From contig NZ_CP085135.1 in NCBI RefSeq assembly GCF_020616515.1, positions 1,054,001 through 1,118,000 on the forward strand: DNA of 64,000 bases. The letters are read 5' to 3'. Every line of letters starts with the position of its first letter. Position 1 is the stretch's first letter. This document shows, piece by piece, positions 54,279 to 63,615 of this stretch. The notes beneath the pieces are model-generated. The model made no database searches and was not told where the DNA came from. It saw only the letters and a list, made by a program, of their open reading frames with translations. The position numbers were made by a program, and so were the translations under genes. The stretch comes from Mesorhizobium sp. PAMC28654. Its GTDB lineage: Bacteria > Pseudomonadota > Alphaproteobacteria > Rhizobiales > Rhizobiaceae.

Positions 54279-55273
54279 CAAGCGGACGCATGGAACTTGT
54301 CTGCCCGGCCGGAACGCCCGCTACATTGAGGGCAGCCGTCCAGGCTGGCGCGGACGCAGTCTATTGCGGATTTCGCGACGAAACGAATGCCCGGAATTTC
54401 CCGGGACTCAACTTCTCCGGCGAAGAACTGGCCGAGGGCGTCCGCTTCGCGCATGACCACGGCAGCAAGGTTCTCGTCGCCATCAACACATTCGCGCGCG
54501 TCAACGATGTCGGCCTGTGGAAAAAGGCAGCGGATACCGCGGCCGAATGCGGCGCAAATGCCATCATCGCGGCGGACATAGCCGTCCTTGATCACGTCGC
54601 CAAGAACCATAAACAAATTCGTCTTCATCTGTCGGTACAGGCTGCGGCAGCAACGCCGGAAGCAATCGGATTCTACGCGAAAAGTTTCGGGGTTCGTCGC
54701 GTCGTGCTGCCGCGGGTCCTTTCGGTTCAGGAGATCGCGGCGCTCAACCGCGCGATCGACGTGGAGACGGAAGCATTCGTGTTCGGCGGCCTTTGCGTGA
54801 TGATCGAAGGCCGATGCTATCTCTCTTCATACGCGACGGGAAAATCGCCAAATCTGAATGGCGTCTGTTCGCCACCCGAAATGGTGAGTTACGACGACGA
54901 GCCCAACGGCACGGCGGCACGGCTTGCAGGGTTCACGATCGACCGCTACGAGTCCGGCGAGCCAGTGGGCTACCCCACTTTGTGCAAGGGCAAATTCAAG
55001 GCCGGCGGCAAGACCTCCCATTTGTTCGAGGATCCCGTCAGCCTGAACGCCGGCGGGATGATTGCCGGGTTGAAAGCCGCCGGCGTAACCGCCTTGAAGA
55101 TCGAAGGACGCCAGCGTGGCAAAGGTTACGTCACGGAAGTAGTCCGTGCCTTCCGGAAGGCCGTTGACGCCGTCGAGCAAGGCGGCGACGCGATCGAGAT
55201 CGATCGGATTCTTGCTGGCCAGTCGGAAGGTTCCCGGCAGACGGCAGGAGCATACAGCAAGAAGTGGAGATAG
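54275..55273 (+). CDS. ubiU: O2-independent ubiquinone hydroxylation protein UbiU (U32 family)
   Basis: 332 residues of the peptidase-U32 family: M-E-L-V-C-P-A-G-T-P-A-T-L-R-A-A-V, G-A-D-A-V-Y-C-G, then F-G-G-L-C-V-M-I-E-G-R-C-Y-L-S-S-Y, N-G-V-C-S-P-P and L-C-K-G-K-F-K, the cysteines expected to hold a [4Fe-4S] cluster. With UbiV it hydroxylates the ubiquinone ring without oxygen, using prephenate as donor (established for E. coli). Four-base overlap with ubiT. Confidence 0.93.
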   Translation: MTSGRMELVCPAGTPATLRAAVQAGADAVYCGFRDETNARNFPGLNFSGEELAEGVRFAHDHGSKVLVAINTFARVNDVGLWKKAADTAAECGANAIIAADIAVLDHVAKNHKQIRLHLSVQAAAATPEAIGFYAKSFGVRRVVLPRVLSVQEIAALNRAIDVETEAFVFGGLCVMIEGRCYLSSYATGKSPNLNGVCSPPEMVSYDDEPNGTAARLAGFTIDRYESGEPVGYPTLCKGKFKAGGKTSHLFEDPVSLNAGGMIAGLKAAGVTALKIEGRQRGKGYVTEVVRAFRKAVDAVEQGGDAIEIDRILAGQSEGSRQTAGAYSKKWR

Positions 55274-55277
55274 GACC

Positions 55278-56177
55278 TTGTCCGGAATTGCGTTGACGCT
55301 TGGGCCGGTCTTCTTCCACTGGCCGCCCGACCGCCTCTCGGACTTCTATCGCAGGATAGCAGACGAGGCTCCGATCGACCGGGTCCATGTCGGCGAAGTC
55401 GTCTGCGGCAAGCGGATGCCGTTTTCCGACCCCGTATGGCCTGAGATCATAGAACGCCTCGAGCGTGCAGGAAAGGAAGTGGTGCTGTCCACGCTGGCGG
55501 CGCCGGCAACCGTTCGAGAACGCAGAAGCATAGCGGACCTCTGCATCGACGAGCGGCTGGTCGAGATCAACGACGTCACCGCCCTGCCGTCACGCTCCGG
55601 CAAGCCCTTCGTGACCGGTCCGTTCCTGAACGTCTATAATGAGGCTTCCGCGCGGTTCCTGATCCAGCGCGGTGCCAAAACGATATGCCCGCCCGTGGAA
55701 TTGTCGCTCGCCGCTGTCGGCGCCATGGCCGGCGCATGTCCCGAGGCGGAATTCGAGATTTTCGTCTTCGGTCGGCTGCCGCTGGCAGTTTCCGGCCGAT
55801 GCTATCACGCACGCATCCACGGCCTTCACAAGGATTCCTGCCAGTTTACCTGCGAAAGAGACCCGGATGGTCTTGCCATAGACACGCTCGACGACCAGCA
55901 ATTCCTCGCGATCAATGGCGTGCAGACGCTCTCCAACCAGGTGCAGGCCTTCTGCCCCGCACCCGCGGATCTCACCTCCAAAGGTGTCCGGCGTATCCGT
56001 CTGTCTCCGCACACGTGCGACATGATCGAGGTGGCGAGGACCTATAGAGCGCTTGTCGACGGGGCGGAGGATCCCAAGGCTGCTCGCTTCATCCTCTCGT
56101 GCCTCGATCTGCCCGGCACGCTCGTCGATGGATACGCCCATGCCAAGCCCGGATGGCAAGCGACCGCTTCGATCTGA
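55278..56177 (+). CDS. ubiV: O2-independent ubiquinone hydroxylation protein UbiV (U32 family)
   Basis: 299 residues from a TTG start (AGATAGGACC upstream, five bases after ubiU); longer in-frame extension would overlap ubiU. Motifs: L-G-P-V-F-F-H-W-P, Y-x-G/H-V-G-E-V-V-C-G-K-R and G-R-C-Y-H-A-R ... D-S-C-Q-F-T-C, giving four cysteines for a [4Fe-4S] cluster. Partner of UbiU in the anaerobic pathway. It is followed after 21 bases by mogA. Confidence 0.92.
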   Translation: MSGIALTLGPVFFHWPPDRLSDFYRRIADEAPIDRVHVGEVVCGKRMPFSDPVWPEIIERLERAGKEVVLSTLAAPATVRERRSIADLCIDERLVEINDVTALPSRSGKPFVTGPFLNVYNEASARFLIQRGAKTICPPVELSLAAVGAMAGACPEAEFEIFVFGRLPLAVSGRCYHARIHGLHKDSCQFTCERDPDGLAIDTLDDQQFLAINGVQTLSNQVQAFCPAPADLTSKGVRRIRLSPHTCDMIEVARTYRALVDGAEDPKAARFILSCLDLPGTLVDGYAHAKPGWQATASI

Positions 56178-56198
56178 AGATGGATCTCGAACGGAAAA

Positions 56199-56705
56199 AT
56201 GACCCAGATTGCGATCGTCACGGTATCGGATCGTGCAAGCCGAGGCGAGTATGAGGACCTCGGCGGGCCCGCCATCGAAAGTTGGCTTCGCAAGGTCGTG
56301 ACATCGCCGTGCAACTTCATCCGTCGCATCGTCCCCGACGGACTGGAGAGCGTCCGCGACGTGCTTATCGAACTATGCGACAAGCGCGGTGTTGATCTGA
56401 TCCTGACAACCGGAGGGACCGGTCCCTCCCCCAGGGATCTCACTCCCGAGGCCATGCAGCAGGTCATCACCAAGGAGCTTCCCGGTTTTGGCGAACTCAT
56501 GCGGCAGGCCAGCTTGCGGCAGGTCCGCACCGCAATCCTTTCACGTCAGACCGCTGGAGTACGCGGCCGTTCGCTGATCATAAACCTGCCCGGTAAACCG
56601 GCTTCGATCGACGTGTGCCTGAACGCCGTCTTTCCTGCCGTGCCTTACTGTCTCGAACTGATCGGCGCCGGTTCGATTATCGCGGACCCGGCGATGCTAG
56701 AATGA
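56199..56705 (+). CDS. mogA: Molybdopterin adenylyltransferase MogA
   Basis: 168 residues, MoCF-fold: I-A-I-V-T-V-S-D-R-A-S-R-G-E-Y, L-T-T-G-G-T-G-P-S-P-R-D and N-L-P-G-K-P. MogA activates molybdopterin with ATP so that MoeA can insert molybdate, both needed for NarG. It probably shares the transcript with ubiTUV. The genes for the two steps are thus split between two operons in this window. Confidence 0.93.
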   Translation: MTQIAIVTVSDRASRGEYEDLGGPAIESWLRKVVTSPCNFIRRIVPDGLESVRDVLIELCDKRGVDLILTTGGTGPSPRDLTPEAMQQVITKELPGFGELMRQASLRQVRTAILSRQTAGVRGRSLIINLPGKPASIDVCLNAVFPAVPYCLELIGAGSIIADPAMLE

Positions 56706-56829
56706 CCGCGCGGAAATGATCGCGCGGATATCGACGCACTGTCGTCCTTCCCCTCGACCAGCCCAATTCAAATGATCACACGTGTGCATTTGCGCTGCCG
56801 AGCTGACGTGTATATCGACTATCAAAAAA

Positions 56830-57192
56830 TCAACTGCGGCGATCGCGGCAATAGCGACGAGCTCGCAACAGTACTTCCTCAGCGGTGACCGCATCGACAA
56901 ATTCCACGCAGGCGACACGCCCCTCAGTCTTCTGATGGCATATGCGCTCGAGCAAGCCGACGCAGCTCGATCTATTTCCGATGATAATCCATTTCTTCTT
57001 GGCTTCGAGAAAACCAAGAACGTCTCCGAAGAAATCATCATCTCGACGTTGGCCGTTCTGGCCATCATGTGTGAGCCGCTTGTCACGAATTAATTCAGGT
57101 TCTCCAGTGACTGACAGCATTGCAGTATCTTCAAAAAGGAACACCTTTGCGGTTCGGAATTCCAGCCACACAACAGCGTGATCGGTTGACAT
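56830..57192 (-). CDS. Small eRF1-like (baeRF-type) protein
   Basis: 120 residues: STDHAVVWLEFRTAKVFLFE, later D-D-D-F-F-G-D-V-L-G-F-L, W-I-I-I-G and A-C-V-E-F-V-D, matching the short 'translational machinery' proteins with a release-factor-1-like fold known from rhizobia (memory). Its role is not established; stress or ribosome rescue is conceivable. It is convergent with mogA. The next 296 bases upstream (57193-57488) hold no supported gene. Confidence 0.6.
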   Translation of the reverse strand: MSTDHAVVWLEFRTAKVFLFEDTAMLSVTGEPELIRDKRLTHDGQNGQRRDDDFFGDVLGFLEAKKKWIIIGNRSSCVGLLERICHQKTEGRVACVEFVDAVTAEEVLLRARRYCRDRRS

Positions 57193-57726
57193 GCCCTGCC
57201 CCAGCTATCCCGCGAGATACTCGGTGGTATTGGCGCTTGCTGCCGGCATTTGATGTCGGCCGGCGTTGATGTGAGTGGCCGAGGCGACCCCCGTCCCTCG
57301 CCGCCACCGCGCAGTGTGCGCCCGCTGGCGTGCCTGCCAGCCGAGTGCATCGGCCCCACGTATCAGACATTCTCTCCCGCGCGCATTGCCGACGTCCAAC
57401 CCCTGCCAGGATTCAATCGCGTTAGGCCCGACGAGATTCCTCAGCCGCATCGCCACCTGCAAAGTGCTGCGGGACGTTGGGCTGATCATCAGCTGCCGCA
57501 GGAACAATCGCAGCCAGACGATTGCAGTCTGCTGATTTCGACGCGCCATATCTGGCCTCGCTCCAGGTACTCCCAGGAAAACAGGCCGGGATATCTGGCC
57601 TCGATCTGGTAGTGCAGGGGTCGAGGGTCGTGGTCATTGACTGTTCCCCGTCAGCACCTGTGTCCCAGATTTGAGGTTGTGAATTAAGGAGGGTTTTGAT
57701 CTCGTCGTCACGACGAAGGAACCAAG

Positions 57727-58101
57727 ATGAGCCCTAAATCCTCAAGTGCCAAGAAGCCTGCCGAGCAGGTGGTAAAGGACATTCGCCGGGCGACCCGGCG
57801 GCATTTTTCAGCGGAAGACAAGATCCGGATCGTGCTGGACGGGCTGCGCGGCGAAGACAGCATCGCCGAGCTGTGCCGCAAGGAAGGGATCGCGCAGAGC
57901 CTGTATTACACCTGGTCCAAGGAGTTCATGGAGGCCGGCAAGCGCCGATTGGCGGGTGATACCGCTCGTGCTGCCACCAGCGACGAGGTCAAGGATTTGC
58001 GCCGGGAGGCCGGCGCGCTGAAGGAATGCGTCGCTGATCTGACACTGGAAAACCGTCTGCTCAAAAAAAGCATGATCGCGGATGGGGACGAGCAAGAATG
58101 A
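57727..58101 (+). CDS. IS transposase OrfA (HTH), copy 2
   Basis: 124 residues identical to 9523-9897. A run of seven As at 58063-58069 may allow -1 frameshifting into orfB. It overlaps orfB by ATGA. Confidence 0.92.
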   Translation: MSPKSSSAKKPAEQVVKDIRRATRRHFSAEDKIRIVLDGLRGEDSIAELCRKEGIAQSLYYTWSKEFMEAGKRRLAGDTARAATSDEVKDLRREAGALKECVADLTLENRLLKKSMIADGDEQE

Positions 58102-59078
58102 GATATCCCGCATCCGAAAAGCTCGAGATCATCAGGATCGTCGAGCAGTCACACCTGCCAACCCGCAAAACGCTGGACCGACTGGGCATCCCGCGCCGGA
58201 CCTTCTATCGCTGGTATGACCGTTATGTCGAGGGCGGGCCTGAGGCGCTGCAGGATCGGCCCTCGGCGCCGAGCCGGGTGTGGAACCGCATCCCGCCTGC
58301 CATCCATGACCAGATCATCGAACTGGCGCTGGAGCAGTCCGAGCTCTCCCCGCGCGAACTGGCAGTACGGTTCACCGACGAGACGCGCTACTTCGTGTCA
58401 GAAGCCAGCGTTTACCGGCTCCTCAAGGCCTACGATCTGATCACCAGCCCGGCCTATGTGGTGATCAAGGCGGCGAACGAGTTCCACACCAAGACGACGC
58501 GACCCAACGAGATGTGGCAGACGGACTTCACCTACTTCAAGATCATCGGCTGGGGCTGGATGTACCTGTCGACCGTGCTCGACGATTACTCCCGCTACAT
58601 CATCGCCTGGAAACTGTGCAGCACCATGCGGGCCGAGGACGTCACCGACACGCTGGACATGGCACTTACTGCCTCAGGGTGCGACCAGGCCCATGTGCAC
58701 CACAAGCCTCGGCTGCTCAGCGATAATGGCCCCAGCTACATCGCCGGCGAACTGGCGGACTATATCCAGGACCAACGCATGAGCCATGTCCGGGGCGCTC
58801 CAATGCATCCCCAGACCCAAGGCAAGATCGAGCGCTGGCACCAGACCCTCAAAAACCGAATCCTCTTGGAGAACTACTTTCTGCCCGGCGACCTTGAGGC
58901 CCAGATCGCAGCCTTCGTCGAACATTACAACCATCGACGCTACCACGAGAGCCTGGCCAACGTAACGCCAGCCGACGCCTACTTCGGCAGGGCCGCAGCC
59001 ATTATCAAACAGCGAGAAAGGATCAAACGCCAAACCATCCAACATCGGCGCTTGCAGCACCGCAAGATCGCCGCTTAA
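58098..59078 (+). CDS. IS transposase OrfB (rve integrase), copy 2
   Basis: 326 residues with the DDE core: [15 protein letters not shown], and the glutamate in G-K-I-E-R-W-H. Intact and identical to the copy at 8546-9526. Confidence 0.93.
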   Translation: MRYPASEKLEIIRIVEQSHLPTRKTLDRLGIPRRTFYRWYDRYVEGGPEALQDRPSAPSRVWNRIPPAIHDQIIELALEQSELSPRELAVRFTDETRYFVSEASVYRLLKAYDLITSPAYVVIKAANEFHTKTTRPNEMWQTDFTYFKIIGWGWMYLSTVLDDYSRYIIAWKLCSTMRAEDVTDTLDMALTASGCDQAHVHHKPRLLSDNGPSYIAGELADYIQDQRMSHVRGAPMHPQTQGKIERWHQTLKNRILLENYFLPGDLEAQIAAFVEHYNHRRYHESLANVTPADAYFGRAAAIIKQRERIKRQTIQHRRLQHRKIAA

Positions 59079-59510
59079 CATCAACCCCAAGATGAGGCCG
59101 ACACTCCGCTAATCTGCGATCCAATCTGAGCCAAATGATCTGACGACGGACAGTCATTGACGATGATGAAGGAAGATCCCTCGGCCAGCGCGGCCGCCGC
59201 GCCGAAGATTTGCGGGTGGCGATCTACCGGAGGAATAGCCCGCACGTCGATCGAGAGCACCGTTGCGAGTTCTGTATCTGCCATGTCGATTGAGTTCCCG
59301 GCCGCTGAAAGATCGGAGCCTGGAGACGGCGGCTATCGTCGATCCCGGCGCGAAAATCTAGCCCGTGGTCAGCCAGCCTATTTGTCGAATCGCAAACAAT
59401 TCCAAGAATCCTGAAGGCACAGGATAAGCGCCGTTCGTTGGCATTTCGCAAAGAACCGCGCGGACGAACGACTAGCTTAGAGGGCACCCACTCTGAGTAG
59501 GAAAGTTCCG

Positions 59511-60863
59511 TTGCAACCATCCGTTCTGAGAAAATATGGAGATGCCCGTCTCCCCCGCTATACCAGCTACCCGACGGCTCCGCGTTTCTCGCCCGCAGTG
59601 GGTCCTGGCACCTATGCGGACTGGCTGGCGAATCTTCCTCCAGGTGATCCAGTATCGCTTTATCTCCACATCCCCTTCTGCCGATCGATGTGCTGGTATT
59701 GTGGTTGCCACACCACGATCACCAAAAAGGACCAGCCTGTTCTCGATTATCTCGCTGTCTTGCGGGAGGAGATTCACCTGGTAGCGGATCATGTTTCCGG
59801 ACGTCTTAGTATCGGTGAGGTGCATTTTGGAGGTGGCACGCCTACGATCCTGGAGCCGGCAGAGTTCGTGGCGCTCATGGATCTCCTGCGCCACCGGTTT
59901 GAATTCACCGAGGCTGCTGCGATCGCTATCGAGATCGATCCGCGCACTCTGACGTCCGATATGGCTCAAACTCTTGGGCAGGCGGGTGTAGGGCGCGCAA
60001 GCCTTGGTGTGCAAAGCTTCGACCCCTTGGTGCAGAAGGCGGTCAATCGTATCCAAAGTGAAGAGGTGACAGCTGAAGCGATGCATCATCTCCGCAGAAA
60101 TGGCGTAGAGCGCATCAATTTTGACCTCATCTACGGTCTCCCCCACCAGACGGTGCGTTCATGCGTCGACACAGCGATCGCGGCAACGGCCATGCGACCG
60201 GACCGGTTCGCTGTTTTCGGCTACGCTCATGTTCCCTCGTTCAAAATGCACCAGCGTATGATCGACGAGACGGTTCTGCCGGACAGCATGGCCCGTAATG
60301 ACCAAGCACATGCGATCGCCGATGTGCTCAAGGCCGCCGGCTATCGGCAAATCGGCCTTGATCACTTCGCTTTGCCGGCCGACGATCTCGTGCGGGCGCA
60401 GGAAGCCGGAACACTCCGGCGGAATTTTCAGGGTTATACGACTGATACTTGCCAAACGTTGATCGGTCTCGGCGCCTCGGCCATCGGCAGAACCGACAAT
60501 GGCTACGTTCAGAACGAGGTTGCGCTCGGTCTCTACGCGCGGCACGTCGCTTGCGGTCGGCTGGCAACCTCGAAGGGTTATCGGCTCACCGCTGAAGACC
60601 GGGTGCGTGGCGCTATCATCGAGCGGCTGATGTGCGATTTCGAAGTCGATGTTCTGGAAATCTGCTCTCAATTCGCCTTCGATTCAGCTCGAATACTCGA
60701 CACCGGTGGGCGCCTTCAGGCGCTGGCAAAGGACGGCGTGCTGGAGATGACGGAGGGCTTCATCCGGGTGCGCAGCGAGCATTCGTTTCTCATCCGTGCC
60801 GCTGCTTCTGCTTTCGACGCTTATCTGGAACAATCGCCGAGGATTCATGGCAGGGCCGCCTGA
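59511..60863 (+). CDS. hemN: Oxygen-independent coproporphyrinogen III oxidase HemN
   Basis: 450 residues from a TTG start after AGGAAAG. Radical-SAM cluster motif C57-x3-C61-x2-C64-x-C66 in P-F-C-R-S-M-C-W-Y-C-G-C, then F-G-G-G-T-P and the C-terminal HemN domain. It makes protoporphyrinogen IX precursor without oxygen so that cytochromes can be built anaerobically. Intact. No Fnr box was found in its upstream 230 bases, which hold the DUF2249 start and some low-information sequence. Confidence 0.95.
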   Translation: MQPSVLRKYGDARLPRYTSYPTAPRFSPAVGPGTYADWLANLPPGDPVSLYLHIPFCRSMCWYCGCHTTITKKDQPVLDYLAVLREEIHLVADHVSGRLSIGEVHFGGGTPTILEPAEFVALMDLLRHRFEFTEAAAIAIEIDPRTLTSDMAQTLGQAGVGRASLGVQSFDPLVQKAVNRIQSEEVTAEAMHHLRRNGVERINFDLIYGLPHQTVRSCVDTAIAATAMRPDRFAVFGYAHVPSFKMHQRMIDETVLPDSMARNDQAHAIADVLKAAGYRQIGLDHFALPADDLVRAQEAGTLRRNFQGYTTDTCQTLIGLGASAIGRTDNGYVQNEVALGLYARHVACGRLATSKGYRLTAEDRVRGAIIERLMCDFEVDVLEICSQFAFDSARILDTGGRLQALAKDGVLEMTEGFIRVRSEHSFLIRAAASAFDAYLEQSPRIHGRAA

Positions 60864-60946
60864 AACGCCATCGCTGTCCGTTTCCGTAGTCCCCGCTAGG
60901 GTTAATGTGCCACATGCGGGCGTCTGATGGCTTCGACGTCATCGAA

Positions 60947-61180
60947 TCATTGAATCGCACCAACAATGTTGTCCCAACCCATCAAATCGAAGGCGGTCGA
61001 CGGCGCATCAATCGTCGCAGCCTCCCGCGCGACGACGCTCAAACTCGCACAGCCGACCACGGCTGAGGTCCTTTGCCAATCAGCGAATTGAGCGCCGCGA
61101 GGACCTTCGCCTGCGGCTTGCGTACAAAGACAATCGGGTTTCTTGTGCTCGACAAACTTGATCCCGCGGACAATGCCCAC
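60947..61180 (-). pseudogene. Doubtful remnant between hemN and the ferritin-like gene
   Basis: An open frame of 77 codons whose upstream in-frame extension reads A-V-G-Y-S-G-K-P-I-G-I, faintly like the start of DUF3052 proteins. The rest does not fit and no family is recognised. The stretch 60864-61558 has no supported intact gene. Confidence 0.25.
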
Positions 61181-61558
61181 AGGGATTCCGATCGGTTTGC
61201 CCGAATAGCCAACAGCGCTCGAGAATCGGAGTCGAGTTAGGCATATCCAATCGTTCGGGGTGCCGCGGAGATGGCGCTAGCGGCGGACGCCTTCGAATTC
61301 CGTATCGATCAGTACCCTACGGAGGCTTCCCGCGACATAGGTAGGCGCGGACCAGACAGCGAGGAATGCCAGGATCGAATGGAGATGCCCTCCGGCATCG
61401 ACTTGCTTCTTCAGTTTCTCAGCATTTCCAAGGCTTCAAGTCCGCCAGCGGCCTTTGGCGCACATGTCGGGGGTTGTTGGACGAGAGTTCTTTGACGCAG
61501 CGCAAACAACTTCGAGGCAGTTGGCCTACTGTCAAAAAAATGGCATCGGAGGAGAGTC

Positions 61559-62434
61559 ATGTCCCGTTTGAAGGCAGAGCCAGCGGCGGCTGTCAGGTCG
61601 ATGGCCGAACTTATGGCGATCGCATTCGCTATGGAGACAGAATCTGCGGAAAAGTACGCAGAACTGGCGAAGCGAATGCGCGATAACGGTCAGGCGAGAC
61701 TGGCGGAGGTTTTCGAGCGCTTAGTCAGGGAGGAAACAGGCCATATCGAAAACGTCGTTCGCTGGTCCCGAAAATCCGGCGGCAACGATCCGGATCTGAG
61801 GCAGCTCCGATGGACGCCAAAAGATGTCTTCGACGACGAGGATGCGGCCGTGATCTCGCCGGAACTTGTGGATGCTTACCATTCGTTCGCGATGGCAGTG
61901 AGAAATGAAGAGCGCGCTTTTGCCTTTTGGTCCTACGTCGCTGCGAATGCGACTTCAATGGAGGTCCGGTCCGCTTCCGAGGAGATGGCTAGCGAGGAAC
62001 TGGAACATGCTCGTGTTCTGCGAATTGAACGCCGGCGCGCATTCTCTTCCCGTCGTGACGCCGAAGCGACATTTGTCACCTCTGGCGACCTAGCAAACAT
62101 GGAAGAACAGATCGCGATCCGGCTGAACGCGTTTGCGGCTTTCAGAGGGAAACATGACAAGGCCGTGCTTAGCCGTCTGGCGACGGAGGCAGAAGACCTT
62201 GCAAAACAACTCACTGGCAGTCCGCTTGGACCGAGCAATTCAATTAGCAACCAATCGCCGGAATCCTTGGATGCACTCTGCGAACTCCTGGCTGAATCTT
62301 ACCTCAATGCGGGGGAAAGCCTTCCATTTCAGGCCGACCGCGACCGAGCTCAAATCCTTGCAGCGACGGCCATCAAACGCTTGGCCACTTTGAGATATCT
62401 TGAGGAACGGCCGATAGAATCGCCGCACGATTAG
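61559..62434 (+). CDS. Ferritin-like/rubrerythrin-fold protein
   Basis: 291 residues after GGAGGAGAGTC. Two helical bundles carry E-x2-x-Y and E-E-T-G-H-I-E-N (about residues 57-64) and, later, M-A-S-E-E-L-E-H-A-R-V-L, the E-x-x-H pairs of di-iron ferritin-like (rubrerythrin) proteins. The C-terminal third (190-291) is an additional helical region without known motif. It may protect against peroxide or nitrosative stress or handle iron. It sits next to hemN. Confidence 0.8.
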   Translation: MSRLKAEPAAAVRSMAELMAIAFAMETESAEKYAELAKRMRDNGQARLAEVFERLVREETGHIENVVRWSRKSGGNDPDLRQLRWTPKDVFDDEDAAVISPELVDAYHSFAMAVRNEERAFAFWSYVAANATSMEVRSASEEMASEELEHARVLRIERRRAFSSRRDAEATFVTSGDLANMEEQIAIRLNAFAAFRGKHDKAVLSRLATEAEDLAKQLTGSPLGPSNSISNQSPESLDALCELLAESYLNAGESLPFQADRDRAQILAATAIKRLATLRYLEERPIESPHD

Positions 62435-62500
62435 TATCCAATTCCGACCTTCGTCATCGCGCTGTTCCAAGATCACAGGACTTTCGGATTCGCAGCCCTA

Positions 62501-63370
62501 GAGCACATCCAGCGATGAATCGATTGTGATGTGACACAGGCTTGCTCGGCTGATTCAACGTCCACTTTAATGAGGTGGATGATGGCAAGGGCACTCAGCG
62601 AGGACCTCCGGTCCCGGGTTTTGAAGGCATCCGACGATGGCATGTCTGCGCGACAGGCCGCGGCGCGGTTCGGCGTGGGGATATCGAGTGCGATCCGTTG
62701 GATCGCGCGCGCCAGGATCGGCGAGCGAACGCCTCGGCCACAGGGTTGGCGGCGCGGCTCCAGTCTGGATGCCCATGAAGCCTTCATTGTCGGGTTGATC
62801 GAGGCGCGCAAGGACATCACACTGGACGAGATGGTTGAACTGCTGGCCGTCGAGCGGTCAGCACGCATCGGTCGCAGTGCCTTGAGCGCCTGGCTTGGCA
62901 GGCGTGGCTGGACGTTCAAAAAAAGTCCGCACATGCACTGGAGCAGACCCGACCAGACGTCCTGAAGCGCCGCCGCGCCTGGTTCGACGGCCAGCTCGAT
63001 CTCGATCCAGCCCGGCTCGTCTTCATTGATGAGACCGGACTGTCGACCAAGATAGCGCGGCTGCGGGGGCGCGCGCCACGCGGCGAGCGTTGCCGGGCTG
63101 GCGTGCCTCATGGCCACTGGAAGACCACCACTTTCACCGGCGCGCTGCGGCTGACCGGCATGACCGCGCCGTTCGTCTATGATGGCGCCATGAACGGCAC
63201 CGTCTTCCGAGCTTATGTAGAGCAGGTCCTCGTCCCGACCCTGAAGCCGGGCGACATCGTCATCATGGACAACTTGCCGGCGCATAAGGCGGCAGGGGTG
63301 CGCGACGCGATCGAGCAGGCCGGCGCGACATTCAGCTTGTTGCCACCATACAGCCCCGACTTTAACCCGT
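62501..63370 (+). mobile_element. IS630-family element C, 3' end cut
   Basis: Left end after TA (62499-62500) at GAGCACATCC. The transposase frame breaks off at about 63370, where IS110-type sequence begins, so the right end is lost. Confidence 0.7.
62579..63370 (+). pseudogene. IS630-family transposase, truncated (two-frame type)
   Basis: The first frame (62579-62965) holds the HTH (ARALSEDLRSRVLKAS...AARFGVG). A run of seven As at 62918-62924 is a typical -1 slippery site. The second frame continues R-L-V-F-I-D-E-T-G-L, I-V-I-M-D-N-L-P-A-H-K and P-P-Y-S-P-D-F-N-P, then stops matching. The final glutamate (N-P-I-E) is lost, so it is inactive. Confidence 0.88.
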
Positions 63371-63615
63371 GTATGGATGGCTCCTGCGGGTCAAGGGTAT
63401 CGGATCGGGTTTGGTGAACAGGTCGGTTGCGGCCATGTATACGGCGTCTGAATGTGCAACGGGATCGCTGCGCGCCCTGATGAATATCCGCTTGGAGAAC
63501 AGGTCCCACTCAATCGAGCGCGCTCGAGGCGCTTCGGATTAATCGGGGTGTCCTGATTCTTCGTCTCCGTTTGTTCGCCATCACCTCACTTTGCCCTGAC
63601 CATTCCGAGAGCCTG

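Larger units (their letters stand above)
57642..59152 (+). mobile_element. IS3-like element, copy 2 (1511 bp) in DUF2249
   Basis: Termini TGTTCCCCGTCAG and, inverted, TGTCCGTCGTCAG. Perfect 9-bp target duplication GTCATTGAC at 57633-57641 and 59153-59161. Same as 8472-9982, inverted. Confidence 0.94.
57489..59284 (-). pseudogene. DUF2249 domain protein split by an IS3-like element
   Basis: The 5' part (59153-59284) encodes ATVLSIDVRAIPPVDRHPQI and F-I-I-V-N-D. After the IS, the frame resumes in the minus strand at 57641 with N-D-H-D-P-R-P-L-H-Y-Q and runs to W-R-V-E-I-S-R and a cysteine-rich end (C-D-C-S-C-G-S), stop 57489. Joined, about 95 residues, a typical DUF2249 protein with NDHDP-x-PL. 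The 9-bp repeat GTCATTGAC marks the insertion. Confidence 0.88.

Noticed and set aside
57205..57549. 114-codon minus-strand frame beside the split DUF2249 gene
   Set aside because: Its first part overlaps the real DUF2249 3' end in another frame, and the remainder matches nothing.
61271..61495. 74-codon frame before the ferritin-like gene
   Set aside because: No ribosome binding site or similarity; ends 64 bases before a gene with its own strong start.
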